Positions 16,960 through 26,344 of a DNA stretch of 64,000 nucleotides are shown one piece after another. The stretch is taken from contig NZ_SMYO01000013.1 of NCBI RefSeq assembly GCF_004358205.1, forward strand, positions 50,354 through 114,353. Direction: 5' to 3'. Position 1 is the stretch's first letter; every line of letters begins with the position of its first letter. The stretch comes from Bacillus salipaludis. Lineage in GTDB: Bacteria > Bacillota > Bacilli > Bacillales_B > DSM-18226. Below the pieces are notes generated by a model. It saw only the letters and a list, made by a program, of their open reading frames with translations, searched no databases and was not told the DNA's origin. The position numbers were made by a program, and so were the translations under genes.

Positions 16960-16988
16960 AGCCAGTCGATAACGGCTGGCTTTTTTTA
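16960..16988 (+). terminator. Terminator of cotZ
   Basis: AGCCAG and CTGGCT arms around a 10-base loop with additional pairs, then seven T bases. Confidence 0.85.
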
Positions 16989-16992
16989 TTGT

Positions 16993-17490
16993 TTAATTTT
17001 TTATTCCAATCATGATGACATCTTTTAAGTCAGCCACTGGAATCGTTTTAGTTGTTTGATCATGGAATTGAATGGTAATTTCCTGCCCCCGATAATCCTG
17101 TAAATACCCCTGATAATTTTTATCTACTGTATAAAATACACACGGTACAGGAGGAAGAGCCTTTGGAAAATCCACTAAATACCTTAAACGTTCCTTCATG
17201 TTCATTTCCTTAAAGCTTTTAACCTTTTTAAAGGAATATCTTTGCTTGTCACTTTTCTCCTTTTTGTCAGCAGCCTTTTTTTCTGACATTGTTACCTCAA
17301 TTGGTACAATCTCCTTGTTCGATTCCTCCTTTAAAGAATTCCTTTTGGATTCGCCTTTTTGTTTGTTTTCTTCTATAGGAAGCGTTTTTTCTTGTTTAGT
17401 TGAATACACTTCCTGCATTTTGATAGAAGGAGTTTTTGAAAAAGGCTGGTAAATATAAAGTAATGGACCTTGGTTTTTCTTTTCTGTCAT
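16993..17490 (-). CDS. cotO: Spore coat protein CotO (YjbX)
   Basis: A 165-residue coat protein needed in B. subtilis for outer coat and exosporium assembly. The middle (residues 25-90) is Lys/Glu-rich and low in complexity, and the conserved C-terminal half carries MKERLRYLVDFPKALPPVPC and YQGYLQDYRGQEI, which mark CotO. The ATG at 17490 follows GGAGGTG by ten bases; an upstream ATG overlaps that site. Convergent with cotZ, as in the cotO-cotZ region of B. subtilis. Confidence 0.86.
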   Translation of the reverse strand: MTEKKNQGPLLYIYQPFSKTPSIKMQEVYSTKQEKTLPIEENKQKGESKRNSLKEESNKEIVPIEVTMSEKKAADKKEKSDKQRYSFKKVKSFKEMNMKERLRYLVDFPKALPPVPCVFYTVDKNYQGYLQDYRGQEITIQFHDQTTKTIPVADLKDVIMIGIKN

Positions 17491-17579
17491 AAACCTTGAG
17501 CACCTCCAATACAAAGTCCTTCACTTTATATGTATGCTCGATGCCCATACTCGTTCACTTCTAATCTAAAATTCAAAAT

Positions 17580-17603
17580 AAAAAAACCCGCAAAAATGCG
17601 GGT
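17580..17603 (-). terminator. Terminator of fabI
   Basis: On the minus strand AAACCCGCA and TGCGGGTTT arms run into TTTTTTT. Confidence 0.85.
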
Positions 17604-17610
17604 TTATTCA

Positions 17611-18378
17611 TTAAAGAATGTGGTAACCAGAGTCAACGTGGATGTTTTCACCAGTAATTCCACGAGAAAGATCACTAAATAAAAATACGGCTGTGTCGCC
17701 AACCTCTTCTGGAGTTGTCGTTCTGCGCAATGGAGCCTTTTCTTCAATTTCCTTAAGGATTGAATTAAATTCACCAATTGCTTTTGCAGATAAGGTTCTG
17801 ATCGGCCCTGCAGAAATGGAGTTTACGCGAATCCCATCCTTACCTAGGTCAGAAGCTAAATAACGGACACTTGCATCAAGAGAGGCTTTTGCAACACCCA
17901 TAACATTATAGTTTTGAATCGCACGTTCACCGCCAAGATAGGTTAAGGTCACAACACTTCCACCTTCTGTCATTAAACCGCGTGCTTCTTTGGCAACAGC
18001 AGTTAAGGAGAAAGAACTGATATTTTGAGCAAGCAAGAATCCATCTCTGGATGTATTTACAAATTCACCTTTTAATTCTTCTGTTTTGGCAAAAGCAATA
18101 CAATGAGCGATTCCATGAATGGTTCCCACTTCTTCTTTAATCGTTGCAAAGCACTTTGCAATATCTTCATCACTTGTTACGTCACATGGTAATACAAGTG
18201 TACCTTCTGCTTCTAGAGAATCCGCTAATTCACGGACGCTGCTTTCGATTCTTTCCCCTACATAGGTGAAAATTAATCTTGCACCTGCATTGTGAAGAGA
18301 GCGGGCAATCCCCCAAGCAATACTGCGTTTATTGGCAACACCCATGACTACAAATGTTTTTCCGTTTAGTGAAAACAT
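17611..18378 (-). CDS. fabI: Enoyl-[acyl-carrier-protein] reductase FabI
   Basis: NADH-dependent reductase for the last step of each fatty-acid elongation cycle, and the triclosan target. Short-chain dehydrogenase fold of 255 residues. The active site is visible as Y147 and Y157 with K164 (TYLGGERAIQNYNVMGVAK region), and the nucleotide loop as GVANKRSIAWG near residues 13-23. The AGGAGG site sets the ATG at 18378. A FapR operator lies 33 bases upstream, so it is expected to respond to malonyl-CoA together with fabH-fabF. Confidence 0.96.
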   Translation of the reverse strand: MFSLNGKTFVVMGVANKRSIAWGIARSLHNAGARLIFTYVGERIESSVRELADSLEAEGTLVLPCDVTSDEDIAKCFATIKEEVGTIHGIAHCIAFAKTEELKGEFVNTSRDGFLLAQNISSFSLTAVAKEARGLMTEGGSVVTLTYLGGERAIQNYNVMGVAKASLDASVRYLASDLGKDGIRVNSISAGPIRTLSAKAIGEFNSILKEIEEKAPLRRTTTPEEVGDTAVFLFSDLSRGITGENIHVDSGYHIL

Positions 18379-18410
18379 GTATTTATTCCTCCTATATTTA
18401 ACACAAGTTA

Positions 18411-18427
18411 TTAGCACTTGGTACTAA
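18411..18427. promoter_or_regulatory. FapR operator upstream of fabI
   Basis: TTAGCACTTGGTACTAA matches the Bacillus FapR consensus (TTAGTACCTGATACTAA-like palindrome) in its half-sites. A sister site stands at 51760-51776 before fabH. FapR represses these genes until malonyl-CoA binds. Confidence 0.8.
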
Positions 18428-18469
18428 TTTTACACTATATTCGAAAGTATGTACATATCTAGTTGATTT

Positions 18470-20329
18470 TTAGCAATGCTCACAAAATTCAAGCTCCCTT
18501 TTCAATTGGTCAACGTATTCCTTGGATCCAGTCACAATTAAACGGTCGTTTACCTGCAGCTCTGTGTCACCATGAGGCACAATCGACTCATTCCCTCTGA
18601 AAATCCTGACAAAAATGATATCGCCTGTAAACGGAAATCTCCTTAACGACATCCCATCAAATTGCTCGTTTACCATGGCAATTTCATACAGTGCCATCTC
18701 TTGATTGGTCAAAATGTTAATCACTCGCGGTGATTCAATTAAAGAGCGAAGCAGGGCATTAGTTGATTTAAACACCGAAAATATTTCAATATTATGTTCC
18801 TTCAAGTGTTCTTCAAGATCAGGACTTTCAATTCTGGCAATTACCCTTGGAACTCCTTTTTCCTTCACAGCAACTGACAACGTGGCATTTATTTCTTCAT
18901 CACCCGTGGAAATAACTACCACTTCTGATTGATATATCTTCGTTTGGCCAATCGTTTCGAGCGAAAAGTCCGGAATTTCAACAATATCAAATAGAGAATT
19001 CGCAATCTGCTTTTCCGATTTCTCAATTTTTGTATGGTACAGAACTGGATCATAAAGACCTGATTTTAATTCCCTTGAAACTGGCAATGTAATTTGGTTG
19101 GCTCCCAGGAAAGATACACTGACCTTTCGATTTGCAACCACTTCTTTTGGAAAAAGCTTTTTGAAAACCATTGGAGTAAAAATTGACGTAATAACTGCCA
19201 CCAGAATTAGTGTTCCACTCATTTGTTCCGTTATAACCTTCATTCTCTCCCCAATTGTAGCTGCTGCAATAACTAGGGATAGGGTGGAGGTTAAGAGAAA
19301 TCCTGAGGCCAAAACTGTCTTTGTATCGTACCAAATCTTTAATAGATAAACAGGAATAAGCTTTGATAGCAGCAGTCCAATCAATAAAAGCGGTATTAAC
19401 AGCAATAGCTTTTTTTCACTAAAAAGGGACCAAATATCAAGTTTTACCCCTACCTCAACGAAAAATATCGGGATTAAAAAACCATACCCAAAGGAATCAA
19501 GCTTATGAACTAGCTCTTGATTCGGAGCCAATAGTGAAACAAGAACGCCTGCAAGGAATGCTCCTAATATATTTTCCGCTCCAACCGTTTCAGATAACCC
19601 CACTAAGACGATAATAAGCGTAAACACAGCCCTTGTGCCTATTTGGGAAGTCCCCGTTTCCAGCGCTTTGACAAAAGAACGGCTTTTAAATCGCTTTCCT
19701 ACAAAATAAAGTCCAACACCTGCGGCAAATAAAATTAATAGCAGCCATGTGTTCCCATGTCCTTTATCATAAAGTGAGACAAAGACTGCCAGAAGAATCA
19801 TCGTAACCAAATCAGCAATAACTGCGATAAGCAGAATGATTTGGCCAATTACCGTTTTCATCATGTTACCTTCCTTTAGGGTCGGCACAACTACACCTAA
19901 TGAAATCGTTGAAATAATTAGAGTCATCAAGAATCCATTATGAATAAAGTCCAGCATGACAAAAACAAATGATAAGACTAAAGAAAAAATGAAAATCCCG
20001 ATGAAAATAACTGTTGAGACAGCAAAAGAATTCGGCTCTCTTTTTCCATTCGGAAGAATTTCTCTTTTCTTTCCTTTTGAAAATACAGTAAAATCAATTT
20101 CCAAACCGCTTAAAAACATCAGAAAGATAAATCCCAAGGTGGATAAAGTCGAAAGCCACATATCTTGATGAACGACATTGAAGCCGCTTTTCCCGATGAT
20201 TAACCCCATAATAATTTCGGCAACCACTACTGGGATAAAATTCAATTTAAGCCGATGCAGAATAATTGGTGTCAAAAATGCCATTGTGACAACAATTAAT
20301 AAAGAAAGAACCGACGCATGCTGTGCCAA
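18470..20329 (-). CDS. yjbQ: CPA2-type monovalent cation/proton antiporter YjbQ
   Basis: A 619-residue membrane protein with two parts. Residues 1-400 form a 12-helix CPA2 exchanger (FIPVVVAEIIMGLIIG, FLMFLSGLEID). The C-terminal ~200 residues are cytoplasmic TrkA-type RCK domains (SVSFLGANQITLP, then VVVISTGDEEINATL and an RCK_C segment near VNDRLIVTGS). It probably exports K+ or Na+ in exchange for protons, gated by nucleotides or c-di-AMP. The TTG start at 20329 follows AGGAGG; upstream in-frame TTG lies ahead of that site. Between fabI and prpE, as in B. subtilis less the thiamine genes. Confidence 0.9.
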   Translation of the reverse strand: MAQHASVLSLLIVVTMAFLTPIILHRLKLNFIPVVVAEIIMGLIIGKSGFNVVHQDMWLSTLSTLGFIFLMFLSGLEIDFTVFSKGKKREILPNGKREPNSFAVSTVIFIGIFIFSLVLSFVFVMLDFIHNGFLMTLIISTISLGVVVPTLKEGNMMKTVIGQIILLIAVIADLVTMILLAVFVSLYDKGHGNTWLLLILFAAGVGLYFVGKRFKSRSFVKALETGTSQIGTRAVFTLIIVLVGLSETVGAENILGAFLAGVLVSLLAPNQELVHKLDSFGYGFLIPIFFVEVGVKLDIWSLFSEKKLLLLIPLLLIGLLLSKLIPVYLLKIWYDTKTVLASGFLLTSTLSLVIAAATIGERMKVITEQMSGTLILVAVITSIFTPMVFKKLFPKEVVANRKVSVSFLGANQITLPVSRELKSGLYDPVLYHTKIEKSEKQIANSLFDIVEIPDFSLETIGQTKIYQSEVVVISTGDEEINATLSVAVKEKGVPRVIARIESPDLEEHLKEHNIEIFSVFKSTNALLRSLIESPRVINILTNQEMALYEIAMVNEQFDGMSLRRFPFTGDIIFVRIFRGNESIVPHGDTELQVNDRLIVTGSKEYVDQLKRELEFCEHC

Positions 20330-20400
20330 ATTAATTCCTCCTCTCAAAAATAAAAAAAGTAAAATAACGAAAAATAGAAAGGTAAAGGGGGCTTCATACC

Positions 20401-21141
20401 ATGAAAATAGATATTATTGGTGATATTCATGGCTGCTTTAAGGAATTCGAAGACCTGACGACTAAACTTGGCTATAATTGGGAAAGCGGGATTCCGCTTC
20501 ATCCCCAAAAACGAGTTCTTGGTTTTGTTGGTGACTTAACCGATCGAGGCCCAGAGTCCTTAAAAGTGATTGACATTGTATGGAACTTAGTCATTGAGCA
20601 GCAAAAGGCTTATTACACTCCTGGAAACCATTGTAATAAATTGTACCGTTTCTTTGTTGGAAATCGTGTTCAAATCGCCCATGGTTTAGAAACAACAGTA
20701 GCAGAATATGAAGTATTAGACAAACGTGCTCAAAAATCAATTCGAAAAAAATTTATGGACCTTTATGAAAATGCACCGCTTTATTTAGTTTTAGACGAAA
20801 AAAAACTTATTATTGCCCATGCTGGAATTAAGAAAGAAATGATAGGAAAATCCGGATCAAAGGTTAAGACATTTGTTCTTTACGGAGATATTACCGGTGA
20901 AAAGCACCCGGATGGATCACCAGTTAGACGAGATTGGGCAAAAGCTTATCAGGGCGAAGCCTGCATTGTCTATGGCCACACACCTGTAAAGGACGCAAGA
21001 ATCATTAACCATACATATAATATTGATACCGGTGCTGTTTTTGGTGGTAAACTGACTGCTCTGAGGTATCCGGAAATGGAAATCATTTCTGTGGATTCTA
21101 CTATGCCATATGTAGAAGAAAAGTTTAAGCAATTTGATTGA
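20401..21141 (+). CDS. prpE: Bis(5'-nucleosyl)-tetraphosphatase PrpE
   Basis: Metallophosphoesterase that splits Ap4A-type dinucleotides. Catalytic motifs in order: GDIHGC (residues 7-12), [21 protein letters not shown] and YGHTPV. Length 246 aa is normal. In B. subtilis it has been tied to spore germination and removes stress dinucleotides. GGGGGC sits nine bases before the ATG. It diverges from yjbQ and ends against the rluD-like gene at a shared hairpin. Confidence 0.94.
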   Translation: MKIDIIGDIHGCFKEFEDLTTKLGYNWESGIPLHPQKRVLGFVGDLTDRGPESLKVIDIVWNLVIEQQKAYYTPGNHCNKLYRFFVGNRVQIAHGLETTVAEYEVLDKRAQKSIRKKFMDLYENAPLYLVLDEKKLIIAHAGIKKEMIGKSGSKVKTFVLYGDITGEKHPDGSPVRRDWAKAYQGEACIVYGHTPVKDARIINHTYNIDTGAVFGGKLTALRYPEMEIISVDSTMPYVEEKFKQFD

Positions 21142-21168
21142 AAATGAGTAATTATAACTAAAAACGAA

Positions 21169-21208
21169 ACAGGCTGACACTGAGTATGTGAATTAGCGGT
21201 CAGCCTGT
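21169..21208. terminator. Hairpin between prpE and yjbO
   Basis: ACAGGCTGAC and GTCAGCCTGT, ten perfect pairs with a 20-base loop; the right arm overlaps the last codons of yjbO. No long T-tract, so its strength is unsure. Confidence 0.6.
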
Positions 21209-22092
21209 AAAAGTTCTTGCATATCATCTGGAAGTTTAGCTGTAAACGTCATTTCCTTCTTTAAAAGAGGGTGAATAAATGTTACTTTTTTACAATGCAA
21301 TGCCTGCCGTTTAAGCAACGTCGTTTCTCCCCCGTATAAATCATCTCCGAGTAAGGGATGCCCAATCGAAGACATATGTACCCTAATTTGATGCGTTCTC
21401 CCCGTTTCGAGCTGCAACTCTGCATGGGTAAAAGCTTTATGTCTTTTCAATACTTTATAATGGGTACAAGCATATTGGCCATCTGAACGGACTTCTCTTT
21501 CAATAATACTATCCTCTTTCCTGCCAATTGGTTTTTCAATCGTCCCTTCATCATCCTCCAATGTCCCGCCCGCAAATGCTTCATACGTTCTTCTTACTTT
21601 GCCTACTAGCTGATCCTTACTAAAAAGATGATGAACATGGCGGTATTTAGCAATTAAGACAATTCCCGATGTATCCCGGTCCAGCCGAGTAACAATGTGT
21701 GAGGTTGCTTCTAATCCAATCCGCTGGTAATACCCCACTAAGGCATTAGCAAGGCTTCCTTTTGGGTGCTCTCTCGAAGGAATTGTGCTCATACCTGCAG
21801 GTTTTACTACGACAAGGAGGTATTCATCTTCAAACACAATATCAAGGGGTAAATCTTCCCCGAGTACACCTTCACCGGGTTTTTCTTTAGGAAATATTAA
21901 TGAAAGTACATCATCTTTTTGTAACTTGTATCGCACATTTACTTCTACTTGATTAACAAGAATCCTTCCGCCCTTAAATTTAATATCTGTTAAGGCAGTC
22001 CGGGAAATTTCCTCATCCTTTAAAAAATCTTTAACCTGCCTGTCTGCATCTCTTTTATCAATTACCCAATTAAGTTCAAATTGTGAAGACAT
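21193..22092 (-). CDS. yjbO: Pseudouridine synthase of the RluD family (YjbO)
   Basis: A 299-residue RNA pseudouridine synthase. The catalytic loop HIVTRLDRDTSGIVL (the Asp in RLDRxTSG attacks uridine) and ETGRTHQIRVHM are clear; a short N-terminal S4-like segment (ILVNQVEVN, near 45-52) fits the family. The specific RNA target, most likely 23S rRNA, cannot be told. GGAGG precedes the ATG. It is the third gene of a run relQ-nadK-yjbO, 18 bases from nadK, as in B. subtilis. Confidence 0.93.
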   Translation of the reverse strand: MSSQFELNWVIDKRDADRQVKDFLKDEEISRTALTDIKFKGGRILVNQVEVNVRYKLQKDDVLSLIFPKEKPGEGVLGEDLPLDIVFEDEYLLVVVKPAGMSTIPSREHPKGSLANALVGYYQRIGLEATSHIVTRLDRDTSGIVLIAKYRHVHHLFSKDQLVGKVRRTYEAFAGGTLEDDEGTIEKPIGRKEDSIIEREVRSDGQYACTHYKVLKRHKAFTHAELQLETGRTHQIRVHMSSIGHPLLGDDLYGGETTLLKRQALHCKKVTFIHPLLKKEMTFTAKLPDDMQELLQADR

Positions 22093-22110
22093 TTTCTTTC
22101 CTCCAGCAGA

Positions 22111-22905
22111 TTAATCCGAAATAAAGGAATCGTGTACTCTCTTCCAAAACGGAAACGGCCGAAAGCGGGCAAAACGGATTTTTTCATCCGGCACTCTAAA
22201 CTGAATCGATTTAACATCTTTGTGAAGCAGGGTAAGATGATCAATCGTTACCTGAAAATCTGAATGGTTTACAGGCTTTAGCATACAGGTATGATGGGCA
22301 GGCAGAATTAGTGGGGAGCCAACTGTCCGGAAAACTTTGTTATTAATGGAAGCCATCTCAGCAACCTGAATGGCTGAAATCGATGGGTGGATAATTGCCC
22401 CACCTAGTGCTTTGTTATAGGCCGTACTTCCAGAAGGTGTGGACACACATAGACCATCCCCGCGGAATCGTTCAAAATGCGCACCACGAATCTCAACATC
22501 CATGACAAGCGTACCCTCAACGCCCTTTACCGTTGATTCGTTTAACGCAAGGTATCTGGATTCCTGTCCTGCATGCTTATAACGAATGATGACCTCTAAA
22601 AGAGGATATTCAACCACCTGATAAGGAGTTTTAGCAATCGCAATTACAAGCTTTTCAATTTCATCCGGAATCCAATCTGCATAAAACCCAAGGTGACCGG
22701 TATGAATTCCGACAAAAGCAGTTTTATCTAATCGGCTGCTATACCGGTGAAAAGCATACAGCAATGTACCATCACCGCCAATGGATACAACAATATCCGG
22801 TTGGTCTTCATCATATACAAGATCAAAATCAAGTAAATAGGTTCTCATTTTGTGCATCAGAATGTTTGATTTTTGATCTCCTTTTGAAGTAATCGCAAAT
22901 TTCAT
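22111..22905 (-). CDS. nadK: NAD kinase (PpnK/YjbN)
   Basis: Phosphorylates NAD+ to NADP+ in the cytoplasm. The GGDGT loop (about 44-48), [19 protein letters not shown] and the C-terminal IRFRVPDEK-like segment are typical. Length 264 aa agrees with the short Bacillus form. GAGCGG precedes the ATG and the gene lies 22 bases after relQ. This placement beside a (p)ppGpp synthetase is conserved in Bacillus and ties NADP supply to the stress operon. Confidence 0.95.
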   Translation of the reverse strand: MKFAITSKGDQKSNILMHKMRTYLLDFDLVYDEDQPDIVVSIGGDGTLLYAFHRYSSRLDKTAFVGIHTGHLGFYADWIPDEIEKLVIAIAKTPYQVVEYPLLEVIIRYKHAGQESRYLALNESTVKGVEGTLVMDVEIRGAHFERFRGDGLCVSTPSGSTAYNKALGGAIIHPSISAIQVAEMASINNKVFRTVGSPLILPAHHTCMLKPVNHSDFQVTIDHLTLLHKDVKSIQFRVPDEKIRFARFRPFPFWKRVHDSFISD

Positions 22906-22927
22906 TCAACCCGCTCCTTACCGGTTT

Positions 22928-23566
22928 TTAATTCTTTTCTTCCTGCTTTAATTCTTTTTTTCTTGTAAAAAACGCTTGTGCTTCCTGTATTTCGCCTCGG
23001 ATTAATGACATTTCCTCATCAAGGCGAAAAGCAGCCTCCGCGGCTCTTTTCAGCCGCATATGAATATCAGCAGGAAACATTCCTTTATATTTATAGTTCA
23101 ATGAATGTTCAATCGTCGCCCAAAAATTCATTGCTAATGTCCTAATTTGGATTTCCGCCAGGATTTTTTTTTCCCCATGGATGGTTTGCACGGGGTAACG
23201 GATGACCACATGATAGGACCGGTAGCCGCTTGTTTTTTTATGAGAGATATAATCTCTTTCCTCAACAATTTCAAGATCATTTCGATTTCTTAATAAATTC
23301 ACAACAGTATGTATATCATCGACAAACTGACACATCATGCGCAAACCGGCTATATCCTGCATCTCTTCCTCTAATTGATCAAGGGCAATTCCCTTTTGGG
23401 ATGCTTTATCTAAAATACTGGCAATCGGTTTTACTCTACCTGTTACAAATTCAATGGGCGAGTGGTTGGAGTCAAGTTCAAACTGCCCGCGCATTCCTTT
23501 TAATTTAATCTTGAGTTCTTCCACTGCTTGTTTATATGGAGCTAAAAATTTATCCCAGTGGTTCAT
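22928..23566 (-). CDS. relQ: Small alarmone synthetase RelQ/SasB (YjbM)
   Basis: A single-domain (p)ppGpp synthetase of 212 residues without hydrolase or regulatory domains, forming tetramers in relatives. Seen: GRVKPIASI (43-51), the D71-containing MQDIAGLRMM, GYRSYHVVIRYP (114-125), and AEIQIRTLAMNFWATIEH with E138, all characteristic of RelA_SpoT synthetases. GGGGTGAG precedes the ATG. It is first in a relQ-nadK-yjbO group, giving a growth-rate-linked set. Confidence 0.94.
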   Translation of the reverse strand: MNHWDKFLAPYKQAVEELKIKLKGMRGQFELDSNHSPIEFVTGRVKPIASILDKASQKGIALDQLEEEMQDIAGLRMMCQFVDDIHTVVNLLRNRNDLEIVEERDYISHKKTSGYRSYHVVIRYPVQTIHGEKKILAEIQIRTLAMNFWATIEHSLNYKYKGMFPADIHMRLKRAAEAAFRLDEEMSLIRGEIQEAQAFFTRKKELKQEEKN

Positions 23567-23586
23567 GATCTCACCCCAAACAACTT

Positions 23587-23946
23587 TTAAAAATTCTCCT
23601 CAACCTTCGAAACCATTTGATCCCCATAGTTTCCGTTTCCTCTAATATTACTGATGATATAATCAAGCTCTTCTGTAAACTGGGATAATTCTACCTGTTC
23701 ATTGTTAAAGGAAAGCCATACAGATAGTTTGTTCTTTACTGCTGTTTTTAAAAGCTCCCATGTCTCTTCAGGGAATGCAATATAAGAGTAGTCCTCTTGA
23801 TCTTCCATTAAATAAATAAAGGAAATCTGATCGGAGTCAACAAGAATTTGTTCTGCGGGCCGTAAATAAGTGATGGCTTCACCTACGGTAAACGTGATCT
23901 GATTCTCGGTAATCTTTCCATTCATTGCTGTTAATTTTTTTTTCAT
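23587..23946 (-). CDS. yjbL: YjbL (UPF0738)
   Basis: A 119-residue soluble protein of the UPF0738 family, conserved only in Bacillales. It shows no membrane segment and no motif that suggests catalysis; the middle YIAFPEETWELLKTAV is conserved. The gene lies 20 bases before relQ and probably opens that operon; it diverges from yjbK. GGAGG precedes the ATG. Function is unknown. Confidence 0.86.
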   Translation of the reverse strand: MKKKLTAMNGKITENQITFTVGEAITYLRPAEQILVDSDQISFIYLMEDQEDYSYIAFPEETWELLKTAVKNKLSVWLSFNNEQVELSQFTEELDYIISNIRGNGNYGDQMVSKVEENF

Positions 23947-24057
23947 GATCTAACCTCCATTTTCACATCCCTATTTTAGCATAGTCGAACCATTTCTCCC
24001 AGAAATTGCAGTCGTGTTATGATTAGAAAAGAAACTTACGTGGAAGGAATGTAGAGG

Positions 24058-24651
24058 ATGTTTCAAAACATTGAAATAGAATTTAAAAATATGCTGACCA
24101 AGGAAGAATATGAACTTCTTTTAATAAAATTCACCACCGTTGAAAGCAAATTGATTACACAGGAAAATCATTATTTTGATACTAAAGATTTTGCCTTGAA
24201 GAATGAACAGTCCGCTTTACGAATTCGCCAAAAGGGCCAGCAATTTGAAATGACATTAAAACAACCGGCAAATATCGGCTTGCTAGAAACAACACAAAAT
24301 CTTACGGAAGCGGAGGCAACCCTTGCTATCCAGGAAGGAAAGCTTCCATCAGGGGCAATCAAAGAGATTATTTCAAAAATGGATATCGTGTTTTCGAAAC
24401 TTAGTTATTTTGGGTCGCTTAAAACAAATAGAGCAGAAATGAACTATAAAAGTGGCATTCTCGTTCTCGATCACAGTCTTTATTTAAACAAAGAAGACTA
24501 TGAATTAGAATACGAAGTGGAAAACGAACAACTTGGACAAAAGATTTTCGAGGAATTATTGAATCAATACAACATCCCCCACCGAAAAACCGAAAACAAA
24601 ATCCAGCGCTTTTACAATCAGAAAAACTTATTAAAAAATAGCGCATTTTAA
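24058..24651 (+). CDS. yjbK: CYTH-domain triphosphatase-like protein YjbK
   Basis: A 197-residue CYTH protein: an antiparallel beta-tunnel that binds triphosphates. The N-terminal ExExK signature is IEIEFK (residues 5-10); Arg/Lys residues along the tunnel (ALRIRQKG, MTLKQPAN) and acidic strands (ELEYEVEN) follow. Relatives act as inorganic or thiamine triphosphatases or adenylate cyclases; the activity here is undetermined. GGAATG precedes the ATG. In B. subtilis it lies beside yjbL too. A repeat element follows the stop. Confidence 0.9.
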   Translation: MFQNIEIEFKNMLTKEEYELLLIKFTTVESKLITQENHYFDTKDFALKNEQSALRIRQKGQQFEMTLKQPANIGLLETTQNLTEAEATLAIQEGKLPSGAIKEIISKMDIVFSKLSYFGSLKTNRAEMNYKSGILVLDHSLYLNKEDYELEYEVENEQLGQKIFEELLNQYNIPHRKTENKIQRFYNQKNLLKNSAF

Positions 24652-24676
24652 AGAACAATGTTGATTTTTTAAACAA

Positions 24677-24862
24677 GGTGATTGGAGCGGAAGGCACGAA
24701 GACTCCTCGAAAATGCTAACGCATTTTCTTCGTGCGTGGGCGGATTCAGGAAGCAATTCAGTGTCCTGTGGGAGTACGGGTTAGGGGAGACCCCGCAGGA
24801 GCAAAGCGACGAGGAGGCTCCCCAGACCGCCCACGAACCGCTTGTGCCTGGAGCGGTAACAA
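24677..24862. repeat. Structured dispersed repeat, copy 1 (variant, longer)
   Basis: The core GAGTACGGG-TTAGGGGAGACCCCGCAGGAG-CGACGAGGAGGCT matches the element at 60431-60557, with the same order and orientation. This copy carries an extra segment of about 60 bases after GAAGACTCCT that adds a hairpin (AAAATGCTAACGCATTTT) and more pairing (GTGGGCGG with CCGCCCAC). It lies between yjbK and yjbI and overlaps no gene; ORFs inside it are not credible. GC content is well above the neighbourhood. Confidence 0.85.
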
Positions 24863-25036
24863 AGCCAATATTAAAAGGATATTTTTTCATCCTTTTTTTT
24901 CAATTAAAAGAAGGTTTCATTGTAAACATTACTAAGGAAGTTAAGGATTAATTTAAGCTTTTGAGCGATTTATTTGAGATATGAAAAAGCCATTGCTAAA
25001 ATAAACTCATACAAACATTCTAAAGGAGTTGTCAAC

Positions 25037-25441
25037 ATGATTGAGAGTAAGCCTACACCATATGAGGCCATCGGCGAAAAAAACCTACACCGTCTTGTGG
25101 ACACTTTTTATGGGCTGGTTGCACAACATCCTGACCTTGCACCAATCTTCCCTAATTCTTTTACTGAAATTGCTCGAAAACAAAAGCAGTTTCTTACACA
25201 ATATTTAGGTGGACCACCATTATATACAGATGAACACGGACATCCTATGATGCGCGCTCGCCATTTACCCTTTCCAGTAACCCCGACGCGGGCGGAAGCA
25301 TGGTTGTCCTGTATGAGACAGGCGATGAATAAAGTTGGTTTGGAAGGACCATTACGTGATGAATTTTACGCTAGGCTTCATCTTACTGCACAACATATGA
25401 TAAACACACCAGATACGCAGGAAACTGGTGAATTACAGTGA
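25037..25441 (+). CDS. yjbI: Truncated haemoglobin YjbI
   Basis: A 134-residue group II 2/2 haemoglobin. Haem-pocket residues are visible: [16 protein letters not shown] at the B/E region, [23 protein letters not shown] with the proximal His, and AEAWLSCM. It can bind O2 or NO and may protect SpxH-linked redox functions. AAGGAG lies 9 bases before ATG 25037. It overlaps spxH by four bases (GTGA), so the two are translationally coupled, as in B. subtilis. Confidence 0.93.
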   Translation: MIESKPTPYEAIGEKNLHRLVDTFYGLVAQHPDLAPIFPNSFTEIARKQKQFLTQYLGGPPLYTDEHGHPMMRARHLPFPVTPTRAEAWLSCMRQAMNKVGLEGPLRDEFYARLHLTAQHMINTPDTQETGELQ

Positions 25442-26307
25442 GCAGAATTGGACATACAAGTTCAAAAAAGCAATGTGGAAAAAGTGAAAAAAAGCCTGTT
25501 GAAATTTACATGTTTATTGACCCTTTATGTCCCTCTTGCTGGGCGCTTGAACCGATACTTAAAAAGCTTCATATTGAATATGGCCGCTATTTTTCCATTA
25601 AACATGTCCTAAGCGGCAGGCTGGCCAATTTAAATTTAAGTAAAAAAAAGAATTATGAAAATATCGTGGAGCTATGGGAAAAGACAGCAAGCAGATCGGG
25701 AATGTCCTGCGATTCAAGTCTTTGGTATGAAAACCCGGTTGACTCCCCGCATATAGTCTCTATTGCCATTAAAGCAGCCGAGCTCCAAGGAAGACGAGCA
25801 GGAATCCGTTTCCTCCGTAAACTGCAGGAAGTTTTATTTTTGGATAAAAAAAATATTTCTGATTTAGAAGTATTAAATGATTGTGCCGGGGATGTAGGAT
25901 TAGATATTGAGGAGTTTAGTACGGACCTCCATTCCGAGAGTGCGGCCAAAGCATTTCAATGCGATTTAAAAATAACCTCTGAAATGGATGTTCATGAAAT
26001 TCCAACGCTTGTTTTCTTTAATGAAAATGTTGAAGACGAAGGGATTAAAATAACCGGAACCTATCCATATGAGATTTATGTACAAATCTTGGAGGAAATG
26101 CTCTCAGAACGGCCCGTTCAATCACCGCCGCCGCATCTTGAGACGTTTCTAAAGTTTTTTCGATTTGTCGCTTCAAAGGAAATTGCAGTCGTCTACAATA
26201 TGACGATTTCCCAGGTGGAAAAAGAAATGAAAAAATTACTTTTAAAACAGGTAGTTGAACAAATACCAGCTAAATACGGGACATTTTGGCGATATATTGA
26301 AGAATAA
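25438..26307 (+). CDS. spxH: ClpXP adaptor protein SpxH (YjbH)
   Basis: A 289-residue DsbA-like thioredoxin-fold protein. It carries the CxxC pair C31-P-S-C34, and helps ClpXP degrade the redox regulator Spx (encoded at 33023-33418). The conserved body reads [18 protein letters not shown] and [11 protein letters not shown]. The GTG start overlaps the yjbI stop. A good terminator follows directly. Disulfide stress releases Spx from this control. Confidence 0.93.
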   Translation: MSRIGHTSSKKQCGKSEKKPVEIYMFIDPLCPSCWALEPILKKLHIEYGRYFSIKHVLSGRLANLNLSKKKNYENIVELWEKTASRSGMSCDSSLWYENPVDSPHIVSIAIKAAELQGRRAGIRFLRKLQEVLFLDKKNISDLEVLNDCAGDVGLDIEEFSTDLHSESAAKAFQCDLKITSEMDVHEIPTLVFFNENVEDEGIKITGTYPYEIYVQILEEMLSERPVQSPPPHLETFLKFFRFVASKEIAVVYNMTISQVEKEMKKLLLKQVVEQIPAKYGTFWRYIEE

Positions 26308-26335
26308 AAGGGTGAAGGAATCCACCCTTTTTTTG
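26308..26335 (+). terminator. Terminator of yjbI-spxH
   Basis: AAGGGTG and CACCCTT arms around an 8-base loop, followed by TTTTTTGTGG. Confidence 0.85.
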
Positions 26336-26344
26336 TGGATATCT

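Noticed and set aside
24682..24951. ORFs across the first repeat copy
   Set aside because: They follow from the GC-rich repeat; codon pattern is unlike neighbours, there is no ribosome site, and a similar ORF across copy 2 is different.
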